Positions 16,131 to 26,049 of a stretch of DNA of 64,000 nt are shown here, piece after piece (the stretch's first letter is position 1; the number at the start of each line of letters is the position of its first letter). The DNA comes from Erythrobacter sp. Its GTDB lineage: Bacteria > Pseudomonadota > Alphaproteobacteria > Sphingomonadales > Sphingomonadaceae. Made by a program: the position numbers and the translations under genes. Below the pieces are notes generated by a model. That model ran no database searches. It saw nothing but the letters and a program-made list of their open reading frames with translations, and was not told the origin of the DNA. The stretch covers positions 394,971 through 458,970 of the forward strand of contig NZ_JASJAP010000005.1 of assembly GCF_030066995.1 (NCBI RefSeq), read 5' to 3'.

Positions 16131-18055
16131 TGAACCTTCAGGATCCCAAGCCCTCCTCTTTCCAGACCGACGCGCTGATCGCCGAAGACATCGACGCCTA
16201 TCTCGAACAGCACCAGCACAAGGGCCTGCTGCGCTTCATCACCTGCGGCAGCGTCGATGATGGCAAGTCGACCCTGATCGGGCGGCTGCTTTACGATTCG
16301 AAGATGATCTTCGAGGACCAGCTGGCCGCGCTCGAAAGCGACAGCGCCAAGCACGGAACCCAAGGCGAAGAGATCGACTTCGCGCTGCTGGTCGACGGTT
16401 TGGCCGCCGAGCGCGAACAGGGCATCACGATCGACGTCGCCTATCGGTTCTTCACCACCGAGAAGCGCAAATTCATCGTCGCCGACACGCCGGGCCACGA
16501 GCAATACACTCGCAACATGGTGACCGGCGCCTCCACCGCCGATCTTGCGATCATTCTGGTCGACGCGCGCAAGGGTGTGTTGCCGCAGACCCGCCGCCAC
16601 TCCTACATCACGCATCTGCTCGGCATCCAGCACACCGTGCTGGCGGTGAACAAGATGGACCTTGTCGATTACGACCAGTCCACTTTCGAGCATATCGTCG
16701 CCGATTACCGCGCCTTCGCAAGGGATGTGGGCATCGAGGACTTCACCGCGATCCCGATTTCCGGCTTCAAAGGCGACAACATCACGGCGGCACCGAGCGA
16801 GAACACGCCGTGGTATGCGGGGCCTGCTCTGATCGAGCACCTTGAAACAGTGGAGCTGGCCAACACCGCCGCGCAGGAACGCAGCTTTCGCATGCCCGTG
16901 CAGTGGGTGAACCGACCCAACCTCGATTTTCGCGGCTTTGCAGGGCTGATTACTGATGGCTCGATCAAACCGGGCGACAAGGTGCGCATCGTACCCGCAG
17001 GAAAGACCAGCGCGGTGAAGAGCATTTCAACATTCGACGGCGATCTTGATGAAGCCGTCGCGGGCCAGTCGGTCACCCTTACCCTTGAGGACGAGGTTGA
17101 TTGCAGCCGGGGCGACGTGATCGCTGCGGCCGATGATCCACCCGAGGCCTCGGACCAGTTTCAGGCCACCTTCGTATGGATGGACGAGACCGCGCTGAAA
17201 CCGGGCCGCGGCTACTGGCTCAAGCTCGGCAGCCAGATGGTCACGGCCTGCGTGCAAACGCCGAAATACGAGATCGACGTGAACAGTCTCGATCATCTCG
17301 CGGCCAAGACGCTCGAGTTGAACGCAATCGGCGTCGCCGAGTTTTCGACCGACAAGCCGATCACGTTCGAACCCTATTCGACCAGTCGACAGCTCGGCGG
17401 GTTCATCCTGATCGACAAGTTCACCAACGCGACCGTGGGCGCCGGGATGATCGATTTCAGCCTGCGCCGCGCAAAGAACGTGCATTGGCAGGCGACCACA
17501 ATCACCCGCGAAGACCACGCAAGCCTCAAGAACCAGACGCCGCGCGTTCTTTGGTTTACGGGGCTTTCTGGCTCGGGCAAGTCGACCATCGCCAATGAGG
17601 TCGAGAAGAAACTGGCGCTGATGAATCGCCACACGTTCCTGCTCGACGGCGACAATGTGCGCCAGGGCCTCAACAAGGATCTGGGTTTCACCGAGACCGA
17701 CCGGATCGAGAACATCCGCCGTATCGGGGAGGTCGCCAAGCTCATGACCGACGCCGGGCTTATCGTACTTACCGCTTTCATCAGCCCATTCCGCGCCGAG
17801 CGGCGGATGGTGCGCGAGGTGATGAGCGAGGGCGAGTTCATCGAAGTCTTCGTCGACACCCCGCTCGACGTCGCCGAAGCGCGCGATGTGAAGGGCCTCT
17901 ACAAGAAGGCGCGCGCGGGCGAGATCAAGAACTTCACCGGGATCGATAGCCCGTATGAGCCGCCCGAAAACGCCGAGATCACCGTCAACACGGTGTCGAT
18001 GACCCCAGCAGAGGCGGCGGATTACATCATCAGCCAGATAATGCCGCTGAAATGA
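16130..18055 (+). CDS. cysNC: CysNC: sulfate adenylyltransferase subunit 1 fused to APS kinase
   Basis: 641 residues. The N-terminal GTPase part (EF-Tu-like) has GSVDDGKST (40-48), DTPGHE (119-124) and NKMD, and drives APS formation with CysD. The C-terminal APS kinase starts near residue 471 with P-loop GLSGSGKST (478-486), [11 protein letters not shown] and [10 protein letters not shown], and phosphorylates APS to PAPS. The fusion is common in alphaproteobacteria. No PAPS or sulfite reductase follows here; instead cysQ does, so PAPS may serve assimilation encoded elsewhere and also sulfotransferases such as that at 60901-61740. Confidence 0.96.
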   Translation: MNLQDPKPSSFQTDALIAEDIDAYLEQHQHKGLLRFITCGSVDDGKSTLIGRLLYDSKMIFEDQLAALESDSAKHGTQGEEIDFALLVDGLAAEREQGITIDVAYRFFTTEKRKFIVADTPGHEQYTRNMVTGASTADLAIILVDARKGVLPQTRRHSYITHLLGIQHTVLAVNKMDLVDYDQSTFEHIVADYRAFARDVGIEDFTAIPISGFKGDNITAAPSENTPWYAGPALIEHLETVELANTAAQERSFRMPVQWVNRPNLDFRGFAGLITDGSIKPGDKVRIVPAGKTSAVKSISTFDGDLDEAVAGQSVTLTLEDEVDCSRGDVIAAADDPPEASDQFQATFVWMDETALKPGRGYWLKLGSQMVTACVQTPKYEIDVNSLDHLAAKTLELNAIGVAEFSTDKPITFEPYSTSRQLGGFILIDKFTNATVGAGMIDFSLRRAKNVHWQATTITREDHASLKNQTPRVLWFTGLSGSGKSTIANEVEKKLALMNRHTFLLDGDNVRQGLNKDLGFTETDRIENIRRIGEVAKLMTDAGLIVLTAFISPFRAERRMVREVMSEGEFIEVFVDTPLDVAEARDVKGLYKKARAGEIKNFTGIDSPYEPPENAEITVNTVSMTPAEAADYIISQIMPLK

Positions 18056-18804
18056 GCGTGAATCGGATGACCGACGCCGAGCTTGCCGCGCATCTGGCCC
18101 AGATCGCCGGACGTCTCCTGGTGAGCGTGCGCGAAAGCGGCGTGTTCGAAGGCAAGGCGCTGGGCAAAGCGGGCGATGCAACAGCGAACGAATTCCTCTG
18201 TCACGCCATCCGCGCCGCACGACCCGAAGACGGACTGCTGTCGGAGGAGGAAAAGGACAACACCGCGCGCTGCGCGCTCAGCCGGGTGTGGATCGTCGAT
18301 CCGGTCGATGGAACGCGTGAATACGGCGAGCAGCGCAGCGACTGGGCGGTGCATGTCGGTCTCGCGGTGGACGGCGTTGCGACGACGGGCGCGGTGGCTC
18401 TTCCAGGCCTCGATGGCGGCACCGTCCTGCGCACCGATCAAACCGCACCGCTACCCGATGCGAACCCGAAGCCGCGCTTCCTCGTCAGTCGCACCCGCCC
18501 GGCCAGGGAAGCGGTCGCGGTGTGCGAAGCCTTGGGCGGGGAGCTTGTCGGCATGGGCAGCGCGGGCGCGAAGGCGATGGCAGTCGTGCGCGGCGAAGCG
18601 GAGATCTACCTCCACTCGGGCGGGCAGTACGAGTGGGACAGCTGCGCGCCAGTTGCGGTTGCGCAGGCCCATGGTCTGCACTGTTCGCGCATCGACGGCT
18701 CGCCGATCCGCTACAACAATAAGGACACCTACCTTCCCGACCTGCTGATCTGCCGGCCCGAACTGGCCGAGGAGACGCTCGAGCTAGTCGCGAGCCTCGA
18801 CTGA
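18052..18804 (+). CDS. cysQ: 3'(2'),5'-bisphosphate nucleotidase CysQ
   Basis: 250 residues. An inositol-monophosphatase-fold enzyme that hydrolyses PAP (the by-product of PAPS use) to AMP. Metal-binding motifs are LSEEEKDN (about 63-70), [12 protein letters not shown] (80-91) and the C-terminal [16 protein letters not shown]. It starts at an ATGA overlap with cysNC, making cysD-cysNC-cysQ one coupled operon for PAPS supply and PAP removal. The 3' end overlaps the convergent OmpA-like gene by 21 bases. Confidence 0.93.
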   Translation: MSVNRMTDAELAAHLAQIAGRLLVSVRESGVFEGKALGKAGDATANEFLCHAIRAARPEDGLLSEEEKDNTARCALSRVWIVDPVDGTREYGEQRSDWAVHVGLAVDGVATTGAVALPGLDGGTVLRTDQTAPLPDANPKPRFLVSRTRPAREAVAVCEALGGELVGMGSAGAKAMAVVRGEAEIYLHSGGQYEWDSCAPVAVAQAHGLHCSRIDGSPIRYNNKDTYLPDLLICRPELAEETLELVASLD

Positions 18805-19401
18805 GGCCTCCGGGTCTGCGGCGTTTTCGGCGTCTTCGGCAGCGCTGACCGTCAGGATCGGCACCGGAATTTCGATCTCGACGCGCCGATTGGCGGCCCT
18901 TCCAGCTTCGTTGGGCGAGCCATCGGGCAGCGCGTTGGGCGCAATAGGATTTTGCTCACCGAAGGCGATAACGGTGATGCGGTCCACCTCGATCCCGTTG
19001 TCGATAAGCCATCCCGCGACTGCAAGGCCACGTTCTTCGGTCGCGTCGAGATTGGCGGCGTCGGTGCCGGCCGAATCGCTGTGCGCGCCGAGCGTTATCG
19101 GCCCATCCAGGGCGATCTGCGGCGATTGCAGAGCCTCTTCGAGAATGGCGACCGCATCGGCGTCGAGCGCGCTCCCGCCATCGGGAAATCCGATTATAGC
19201 TGTGTACGCCTCAAGCGCCGGCTCGGTCGCCTCTGGCTCCGGCGGCTCAATCTCCGGGCGCAGGATCGACACGCTCTCGGAAGCGTCGGGTGCAGGAGTG
19301 CGCGGGCTTTCGGGGGCGCATGCGGTCAGGCTGAGACAGAGCAGCGCAGCGAGCGACACTGGAGTTAGCTTAAGGCGTTGGGGCATTGTGTGGATCAGCA
19401 T
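18784..19401 (-). CDS. OmpA-family lipoprotein
   Basis: 205 residues. A lipoprotein signal peptide with lipobox LTAC (Cys28 if the first ATG is used; a second ATG at 19386 also fits). A Pro/Glu-rich linker follows, then an OmpA-like peptidoglycan-binding domain (about 70-185) with ITLGAHSDSAGTDAANLDATEERGLAVAGWL and NRRVEIEI (quoted as separate blocks: GAHSDSAGTD, ATEERGLAVAGWL, NRRVEIEI). The Asp and Arg that contact diaminopimelate are visible (HSDSAG and NRRVE). It probably links the envelope to the cell wall. It lies downstream of the antiporter gene and could share its transcript. Confidence 0.85.
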   Translation of the reverse strand: MLIHTMPQRLKLTPVSLAALLCLSLTACAPESPRTPAPDASESVSILRPEIEPPEPEATEPALEAYTAIIGFPDGGSALDADAVAILEEALQSPQIALDGPITLGAHSDSAGTDAANLDATEERGLAVAGWLIDNGIEVDRITVIAFGEQNPIAPNALPDGSPNEAGRAANRRVEIEIPVPILTVSAAEDAENAADPEASVEARD

Positions 19402-19438
19402 GGGGCCTCGTTAGCGAAGTCTCGTTGAATGCGCATCT

Positions 19439-21319
19439 TCACGCGGTTTGCGGTTTTGGTGACGGTAACGGCGTGCCCTCGGCGTTCTGCCGTTTAATCT
19501 GCGGCGGCGAAAAGGACAGGATCGTGTCGCCTGCCTTGGGCTCGGGCCGGGCAGCGTGGGTAAAAAAGCGCAACACACCCGATTTGCGCACCAGAAGGAG
19601 CATATTCGCGCTGTCGGGAAGTTTTTCCTGCGCCTGCTCGAAGTCGAATTCGTCCGACAGCTTGGTCTTGCGGAACACCCAGCCTTGCGCCTGACGCTCG
19701 GCCACCTCATCCACACCGAAACCGCTTTCGAACAAAGCGCGCCCGCGCAGAGCCTCGGGCAGGGCGTTCTTGTCATCACCCTGCTCGTTCTCGCCCAATT
19801 GATACACCGAATCGCGCCCTATCTCATGCGCGAACTCGTTGCACACCAGCGTGTTGTAAGCCTCGTTCTGGGTCGCCGCGATGAGGTGCTGATAGGGTGA
19901 GAGATCGAGATTGTGCTCGGTCGCCTCGTTCAGGATTTCGCCGTGATAGAACGGCAGCCCCTCGCGCCGGGCGGCGCCAAGGCTCTGCCAGCTTGGATCG
20001 ACGATCATGATCGGAGCCTTAAGCGCCTGCATCTCCTTGGCCAGCGCGATCGACCAAGGCGTTGATCCGACGATCAGAATGCCGGGCCGCGTCGTCCCTT
20101 TGACCTTGAGCCACTTGGCCACCAGATCAATCGTGAAGCCGTGCGCGATAACGGTCGCGACCACGACCGCGAAGCTCAGCGCGGTGAGCACCTGCCCATC
20201 GTTATAGCCGAGCTCCGACAGGCGCAGCGCGAACAGACCGGACACGGCCACCAACACAATGCCGCGCGGCGCGATCCAGGCGATGAAGAGCCGCTCGTTC
20301 CAAGGGACCGGCGATCCCAGCAGACTGATGAGGACGGTGAGCGGGCGCACCAGAAACAGCAGAGCGAGAACGAACAGCCAGAAGCGACGGCCAACCACTT
20401 CCATCGGGTTCAGATAAGCGAGATCGTTCACCGTCAAACTCGACGCCAGCAATATGAAGATGCCCGATACCGCGAGAATCGCCACGTTCTCCTTGAACGG
20501 GTGGATCGATCTCAGGCTGGTGAAACCGCTATTCGCAAGCGTAACACCCATCACCGTCACCGCGACAAGGCCAAGTTCGTGCTCGATCAGGTTTGCGAGT
20601 ACGAACACGCCGATTACGACGGTGAACAGCACGGGCACCTTGAGGTATTCCGGGATCGCGCCGCGCGGAAAGAGATAGGCGATCAACCGCGCCGCGGCGA
20701 AACCGATCAGGCCAGCAATGATCGCCGCGATAATGAGCGGCGGAACAACATCGACTAAGCTCGCCTCGGGGGCTTCGCGCAGAAAGCGGAAGTACTCATA
20801 CGCGATCACCGCGCACAATGCGCCGATGGGATCGTTGACGATACCCTCCCATTTCAGGATCGCGTTGGGCCGGGTCTGAACCGTCGCCTGGCGCAGCAGT
20901 GGGACGACGACCGTTGGCCCTGTGACGATCAGAATGCCGCCAAACAGGATGGCCACCGGCCATGCGAGCCCGGCAATCTGGCTCGCAGCCACAGCGCCCA
21001 GCGCCCAACCGACCAGCACTCCCACAGTCGCTAGACGGTAAACCGCGTTTCCCGAGTGGCGCAGCTCGCGAAGATCGAGGCTCAGCCCGCCTTCGAACAG
21101 GATCAGGGCGACGCCTATGTTGATCGCGGGTTCCAGCAGATCGCCAAACGCCGCTTCCGGATCAATCAATCGGTAGCCCAGTTCACCCGCAACCGGTCCA
21201 GCAAGGAAGCCCGCAGCGAGCATCAGGACGATGGCGGGCCAGCCGGTGCGCCAGGCGACCCACTGCGCCCCGACACCAAGGACGCCGATCGCGGCGAGCA
21301 TGAGCGATTGCGCTTCCAT
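19439..21319 (-). CDS. CPA1-type cation:proton antiporter with C-terminal nucleotide-binding domain
   Basis: 626 residues. About 12-13 TM segments span residues 5-405. FEGGLSL (about 75-81) and GPTVVVPLL with the ND pair (residues 162-163, in GIVNDPIG) are the NhaP/CPA1 ion-site signatures. After the membrane part come a Rossmann-like TrkA-N domain (GILIVGSTPWSIALAKEM) and a further regulatory domain (LLLVRKSGVLRFF). It most likely exchanges Na+ or K+ for H+, controlled by a nucleotide; the ion cannot be told from sequence. It precedes the OmpA-like gene by 37 bases. Confidence 0.88.
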   Translation of the reverse strand: MEAQSLMLAAIGVLGVGAQWVAWRTGWPAIVLMLAAGFLAGPVAGELGYRLIDPEAAFGDLLEPAINIGVALILFEGGLSLDLRELRHSGNAVYRLATVGVLVGWALGAVAASQIAGLAWPVAILFGGILIVTGPTVVVPLLRQATVQTRPNAILKWEGIVNDPIGALCAVIAYEYFRFLREAPEASLVDVVPPLIIAAIIAGLIGFAAARLIAYLFPRGAIPEYLKVPVLFTVVIGVFVLANLIEHELGLVAVTVMGVTLANSGFTSLRSIHPFKENVAILAVSGIFILLASSLTVNDLAYLNPMEVVGRRFWLFVLALLFLVRPLTVLISLLGSPVPWNERLFIAWIAPRGIVLVAVSGLFALRLSELGYNDGQVLTALSFAVVVATVIAHGFTIDLVAKWLKVKGTTRPGILIVGSTPWSIALAKEMQALKAPIMIVDPSWQSLGAARREGLPFYHGEILNEATEHNLDLSPYQHLIAATQNEAYNTLVCNEFAHEIGRDSVYQLGENEQGDDKNALPEALRGRALFESGFGVDEVAERQAQGWVFRKTKLSDEFDFEQAQEKLPDSANMLLLVRKSGVLRFFTHAARPEPKAGDTILSFSPPQIKRQNAEGTPLPSPKPQTA

Positions 21320-21398
21320 GACGCGCGCGTTCTAGCGCGTGGCTCCACTTATTGGCCAGCCGGAACTCGGAGAAGAAACAAGCGCGCCGACCACCAGC

Positions 21399-21947
21399 CT
21401 ACTCACCGTCGAAATGCATCAGCGCGTGAACCGCGACGTCGGCGGCGCGCAACGTGTCCGCGCCGCCAAGATCAGGGAGGTCGATCACGAACACAGCGTG
21501 GCCGACCTCTGCGCCGGCCTTACGAAGCAATTGGGCCGTGGCGCGCGCGGTGCCGCCCGTGGCGATCAGATCATCGACGATGACGATGGTCTCCCCCGGG
21601 TTTACCGCGCCGGGATCGATCTCAAGGCGATCCTGGCCGTATTCCAGATCGTAGTCGATACCGATGATCTCGACCGGCAGCTTGCCGGGTTTGCGCACCG
21701 GCAAGAACCCAATGCCCAATTCCACCGCCACCGCCGCGCCGAAGATGAAGCCGCGCGCCTCCATGCCGGCGATCTTCTGAGCCCCCGCCTCGCTGGCGAA
21801 CCGCGCGAGATGCCGGACACTCGCCGCAAAGCCCTGAGGGTGGCTTAGAAGTGTGGTGATGTCGCGAAACTGGATCCCGCGATGCGGGAAGTCGGGAACA
21901 GTGCGTACCAGCGCCTTGAGATCGTCAACGCTCAGATCGGCGCTCAT
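21399..21947 (-). CDS. apt: Adenine phosphoribosyltransferase
   Basis: 182 residues, normal length. A purine salvage enzyme converting adenine and PRPP to AMP. The N-terminal VPDFPHRGIQFRDITTLL and GMEARGFIFGAAVA are Apt signatures, and the PRPP loop is VIVDDLIATGGTA. It sits about 130 bases after the cytochrome c1 gene, beyond a strong terminator, so it has its own promoter. Confidence 0.96.
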   Translation of the reverse strand: MSADLSVDDLKALVRTVPDFPHRGIQFRDITTLLSHPQGFAASVRHLARFASEAGAQKIAGMEARGFIFGAAVAVELGIGFLPVRKPGKLPVEIIGIDYDLEYGQDRLEIDPGAVNPGETIVIVDDLIATGGTARATAQLLRKAGAEVGHAVFVIDLPDLGGADTLRAADVAVHALMHFDGE

Positions 21948-22005
21948 AATCGCTCCTGCAATAAGTTTGGCTGCGCGAAAGGGCGTTCACACTCGGCCAG
22001 ACGGA

Positions 22006-22045
22006 CAAAAGCGCCCCACCATCCACCCAAGGACGATGGGGCGCT
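22006..22045 (-). terminator. Terminator of the petABC operon
   Basis: On the minus strand AGCGCCCCA (22045-22037) pairs with TGGGGCGCT (22018-22010), followed by TTT. It lies 32 bases after the petC stop. A symmetric stem means it may also work from the other side. Confidence 0.8.
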
Positions 22046-22076
22046 CTTATGTATCTTCACGGGAAGGAAGAGGGCT

Positions 22077-22943
22077 TCAAGCCTTCTTCTTTTTCTTCTC
22101 CGCCCAGATCTGCTTGTACGACAGGAAGGCAAGGCCCGTTGCGAACAGCAGAAAGCCGATCACGAACCATCCGGTCTGCTTGCGCGCCACCAGGGACGGC
22201 TCCGCGGTCCAGGTGAGGAACGCCGAGACGTCCTGCGCCATCTGCTCGACCGTTGCTTCGGTCCCATCGGCGTAGGTGATGAGATCGGGGTAAAGCTGCG
22301 GCGGCATCGCGATGTTGGCGTTGTAGAAGTGCTCGTTAAAGTAGAGACCAACCGGAGTTTCCCACTCCACGCCGCCGGCCAGTTCCTTGGCCTTGGCGAG
22401 GTCCTCCTCGGTCGGCTCAACATAGCCTTGCATCAGCGAGTAGACGTAATTGGCGCCGTCCGGACGCGCCTTGGTGATGAGCGAAAGATCGGGGGGAAGC
22501 GCATTGTTATTGGCCGCGCGCGCCGCGATTTCGTTGGGGTAGGGGGAGGGGAAGTAGTCGGTCGGCTCTGCCGGGCGCATTGTCGATTCGCCGGTGACCG
22601 GATCGAGGCCGGGAACGGACCAGCTGGCCGCTTCGGCGCGAACTTCGGCCTCGGTATAGCCAAGCTGTTCGAGGTTGCGGAAGGCGACGTATTTCATGCC
22701 GTGACAGGCCGAGCACACTTCCTTGTAGACCTGATAGCCGCGCTGAAGCTGCTGGTAATCCCACTTGCCGCCAAGGCCATCGAACGAGAAGCCACCAGCC
22801 GGTTTAAGCTTCTCTTCGTGGAAGGCGTAATAGGGCGACTTTGTCGGTGCGGAGTACTTCACCGTGTCTGGGATGAAGGACCAGGCCAGCAGAACGCCGA
22901 CGAGGACGAGGCCGAAAATGATGCCACCGAGGCGAATAGTCAT
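22077..22943 (-). CDS. petC: Cytochrome c1 of the bc1 complex
   Basis: 288 residues. It receives electrons from the Rieske protein and passes them to cytochrome c. The heme c site CSACH is at 77-81, the Met ligand probably in IAMPPQLY (about 215-222), and a C-terminal membrane anchor (GWFVIGFLLFATGLAFLSY) is followed by a Lys-rich cytoplasmic tail. The N-terminal hydrophobic segment (6-23) acts as the export signal. It is the last gene of petA-petB-petC, with a terminator just after it. Confidence 0.96.
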   Translation of the reverse strand: MTIRLGGIIFGLVLVGVLLAWSFIPDTVKYSAPTKSPYYAFHEEKLKPAGGFSFDGLGGKWDYQQLQRGYQVYKEVCSACHGMKYVAFRNLEQLGYTEAEVRAEAASWSVPGLDPVTGESTMRPAEPTDYFPSPYPNEIAARAANNNALPPDLSLITKARPDGANYVYSLMQGYVEPTEEDLAKAKELAGGVEWETPVGLYFNEHFYNANIAMPPQLYPDLITYADGTEATVEQMAQDVSAFLTWTAEPSLVARKQTGWFVIGFLLFATGLAFLSYKQIWAEKKKKKA

Positions 22944-23018
22944 GGGTTTGCTCTTTCTCGCTTTCGAGATGTGAGAGGCGCAGCCGGGGCGACCTAAGCC
23001 ACCCCGGCGCGCGTAGGT

Positions 23019-24374
23019 TTATTCCGCCGGCTGAAGCGACCCGCCGGGCAAGTCGTCGCCGGGCTTGTCTGTCGCCGGAGTGGTCGCCTTGGGCGCTTCT
23101 TCCGTCTTTCCAAGCACCGCCTCGGTGATCGAGAACGGCAGCGGCTTGGGCACTTCGATCTGACTGATGATCGGCAGGATCACCAGGAAGTGCAGGAAGT
23201 AGTACGCCGTCGCGATCTGGCTGATAAGAACGTAGGGCTGCTCGGCGGGAGCGCCGCCGCAAATGGTCAGCACGATCATCGTCAGCACCAGCACCCAGAA
23301 GAACTTCTGGAACAGCGGACGATAGCTCCCCGAACGAACCGGGCTCTTGTCGAGCCAGGGCAGGAAGAACCAGACAAGGATCGAACCGAACATCGCGATT
23401 ACCCCGAGGAACTTCGCCTCGATCAGGACAATGCCGGTGAACGGGATCGTCAGGTCGCCGGTGAAGGCGCGCAGGATCGCGTAGAACGGCAGGAAGTACC
23501 ATTCCGGAACGATGTTGGCCGGAGTCGAAAGCGGGTTGGCTTCGATGTAGTTGTCCGGATGCCCCAGAACATTGGGCGCAAAGAATACGAAGGCCGAGAA
23601 AATGATCAGCACGAGGCCCAAGAACCAGCCGTCCTTCGCAGTGTAATAGGGGTGGAAAGGAACCGTGTCGCTTTCCTTCTTCACTTCGACGCCCGTCGGG
23701 TTCGACGAACCGGGAATGTGAAGCGCCCAGATGTGCAGGATAACCACGCCCGCAATCACGAAGGGGAGCAGGAAGTGGAGCGAGAAAAACCGGTTCAGCG
23801 TGGCCGCGTTGGGCGCGTAACCACCCACGAGCCATACTTGCAGCGGCTCACCAATGACCGGGATCGCGCCGAAGAGGCCGGTGATAACCTTCGCGCCCCA
23901 AAAGCTCATCTGACCCCAGGGAAGCACGTAGCCCATGAACGCCGTAGCCATCATCAACAGAAAGATAACGACCCCGAGAAGCCAGATCATCTCGCGCGGG
24001 GCCTTGTAGGACGAATAGAACAGGCCGCGGAAGATATGCGCGTAGATCACGATGAAGAAGAAGCTTGCGCCGTTGGCGTGCGCGTAGCGCAGCATCCAAC
24101 CGTAATTGACGTTGCGCATGATATGCTCGACCGAGCCGAAGGCCACAGATGTGTCCGCCGCGTAATGCATCGCCAGGACAACGCCGGTTACGATCTGGAC
24201 CATGAGGAAAAACCCGGCGAGCACTCCGAAATTCCACATGTAGTTCAAGTTGCGCGGCACCGGATAGCCAGCGCCAACCGCGTTATACACCATCCGCGGA
24301 AGCGGCAGTTTCTCGTCGATCCACTTGGTGAAATCCGACTTTGGCTCGTATTGCTTTGCCCAGGCGAAACTCAT
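23019..24374 (-). CDS. petB: Cytochrome b of the bc1 complex
   Basis: 451 residues, eight TM segments, unfused. It holds both b hemes and the two quinone sites. Visible are [33 protein letters not shown] and the second His pair in [17 protein letters not shown]; the Qo motif [14 protein letters not shown] is typical. The C-terminal extension after residue 420 is Thr/Lys/Asp-rich ([15 protein letters not shown]) and not conserved. It lies 59 bases after petA and 75 before petC. Confidence 0.97.
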   Translation of the reverse strand: MSFAWAKQYEPKSDFTKWIDEKLPLPRMVYNAVGAGYPVPRNLNYMWNFGVLAGFFLMVQIVTGVVLAMHYAADTSVAFGSVEHIMRNVNYGWMLRYAHANGASFFFIVIYAHIFRGLFYSSYKAPREMIWLLGVVIFLLMMATAFMGYVLPWGQMSFWGAKVITGLFGAIPVIGEPLQVWLVGGYAPNAATLNRFFSLHFLLPFVIAGVVILHIWALHIPGSSNPTGVEVKKESDTVPFHPYYTAKDGWFLGLVLIIFSAFVFFAPNVLGHPDNYIEANPLSTPANIVPEWYFLPFYAILRAFTGDLTIPFTGIVLIEAKFLGVIAMFGSILVWFFLPWLDKSPVRSGSYRPLFQKFFWVLVLTMIVLTICGGAPAEQPYVLISQIATAYYFLHFLVILPIISQIEVPKPLPFSITEAVLGKTEEAPKATTPATDKPGDDLPGGSLQPAE

Positions 24375-24433
24375 GGTTGTCTCTCAGCTTTGCTCGTTAC
24401 AATTCATGCGGTTGACGGCGAAGATACGCGCCA

Positions 24434-25000
24434 TCAGCCGACTTGGATGATGTCACCGTCGATCGTGAACTCAGGGACGACAAGGTTCTTGGGCGCCGGG
24501 CCTTTGCGAATGCGGCCCGCCACGTCGTAGTGCGACCCGTGGCACGGACAGAAATACCCATCGAAGTCGCCCTTGCTTTCGCCCTGGCCAGCGCCAAGAG
24601 GGACGCATCCGAGGTGGGTGCACACGCCCAGGGTGATCAGGATGGACTCGTTTGCCGGGTTCGTGCGCTCGGCGAGCGTCTGCGGATCCGGCATGCTCGC
24701 GCCATCATCCGCCTTCGCAGCGGCGATCTCTTCGGCCGTCATGCGCTTCACGAACAAAGGCTGGCCGCGGAAGACGGCCTTGAGCGTTTGCCCCTCACCG
24801 AGATCCGCAATATCGACGCGGGTGGTGCTGGCCGCGAGCACGTCAGCCGACGGGCCCATCTGGCTGGCGAGCGGAATAATTGCGGCGCCGCCACCCACAG
24901 CGGCGGTGCTGATCGCGGCGATGTGAATCCAGTCGCGGCGGCGAACACCCTCTTCAGGTGCCGCATCGGTGGTGGTCATGTCAGCTCCGGTGGAAGCCAT
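24434..25000 (-). CDS. petA: Rieske iron-sulfur subunit of the bc1 complex
   Basis: 188 residues. A Tat-like N-terminus (RRRDWIH at about 20-26, then a hydrophobic anchor AAISTAAVGGGAAIIPLA) is left uncleaved. The [2Fe-2S] ligands are in CTHLGC (127-132) and CPCHGSH (151-157), followed by GPAP. The first ATG (25000) or the one at 24979 could be used. It is the first gene of the petABC operon. Confidence 0.96.
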   Translation of the reverse strand: MASTGADMTTTDAAPEEGVRRRDWIHIAAISTAAVGGGAAIIPLASQMGPSADVLAASTTRVDIADLGEGQTLKAVFRGQPLFVKRMTAEEIAAAKADDGASMPDPQTLAERTNPANESILITLGVCTHLGCVPLGAGQGESKGDFDGYFCPCHGSHYDVAGRIRKGPAPKNLVVPEFTIDGDIIQVG

Positions 25001-25293
25001 ATGCGTTTACCCTGCTCTTCTTGCGGCCCGGCCATGTCAGGCGAAGAACCTGTCATGGCCGCTATTCCCTGCTTTGAGGGTGTGGCCGTCCTATGAAAAA
25101 TCCCTAGCTGGTCTCTTCAAAGCGCTCGCCGGTACTCTTTTCTCAACAAGCGCTTCGTCCGCCTTGTAGCTTTGGGCGTTATTCGCCTCAGATCCCAACA
25201 TCGGCGCGTCAATTACCAGAAAAAACCTCGAATCCAACCGTGTTTTGAGCATCGCAAATTCGCTTTGATGCAAGCTCGAAAAAAGCGGTCAGA
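25001..25293. promoter_or_regulatory. 293-bp region upstream of petABC and downstream of pgeF
   Basis: Both flanking genes are on the minus strand, so this holds the petABC promoter and the 3' end of the pgeF transcript. I see no open frame with support and no clear hairpin terminator. The AT content is higher in 25200-25310, as expected for a promoter. Confidence 0.35.
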
Positions 25294-26046
25294 TCAAAGG
25301 ACAATAAGCGAAATCTGCCGCCCGTAACTTGGCTCGCCAGCGGACGATGCTCTGCGATACGAATGGTAACGCTCGGGGTGTGGAAAAGTATCCCGGCCAA
25401 GATCATGAATTTTCTGAACCTCGCACAACGCGATCCGAGCGGCGACATAGCCGGGCAGATCAAAGCGCCAGCGCGGCTTGCCGTCGCGCTCGGGAGCCTG
25501 AGCGAAGTGCTGGTCATCATCGGCGCCGAAATGATCGCGAAAAGGCGCATCCACCTCATAACTCGGCTGGGCGATTGTCGGACCGATGGCCGCGGCGATT
25601 CGGCGGCGCTCAGCGCCCAGCTCTTCCATGGCGCGCACCGTGTTTTCAAGGACACCGCCCTGCGCGCCGCGCCAACCGGCGTGCGCGGCGCCGATCACGC
25701 CCGCCTCGCGGTCCGCGAAGAGCACTGGCGCGCAATCGGCGGTGACAATTCCGAGCGCGAGGCCCGGCGTCGCGGTCACCACGGCGTCGGCCACCGGGCG
25801 TCCTTCGGGCGCGTCCTCCCACGATCCGCTCACCGAAATGACATCGGGCGAATGGACCTGGTGCGGAGCGATGACCCGCGCTTTAGCCGACAGCGCGTGC
25901 GCGGCGGTCGCTCTGAGGGCGGCGACATCGCGCGCCGCGCCCGGTCCTCCGAACCCGAATTGATGGGCACCGCCAGCAGACCCAAAGAAACCGTGCGCGA
26001 TCCCTTCCAGCGCCGGCGAACGCTCAATGGCAAGGTCCGCCGTCAA
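25294..26046 (-). CDS. pgeF: Peptidoglycan editing factor PgeF (YfiH/laccase-domain family)
   Basis: 250 residues from a TTG start four bases after the pepN stop. The catalytic metal site of this family is visible: HQVHS (62-66), TADCAPVLF with Cys105, and HAGWRG with His122. Family members were first described as polyphenol oxidases and later shown to keep wrong amino acids out of peptidoglycan precursors and to act on purine nucleosides. Close spacing to pepN indicates an operon. Confidence 0.92.
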   Translation of the reverse strand: MTADLAIERSPALEGIAHGFFGSAGGAHQFGFGGPGAARDVAALRATAAHALSAKARVIAPHQVHSPDVISVSGSWEDAPEGRPVADAVVTATPGLALGIVTADCAPVLFADREAGVIGAAHAGWRGAQGGVLENTVRAMEELGAERRRIAAAIGPTIAQPSYEVDAPFRDHFGADDDQHFAQAPERDGKPRWRFDLPGYVAARIALCEVQKIHDLGRDTFPHPERYHSYRRASSAGEPSYGRQISLIVL

Positions 26047-26049
26047 GGC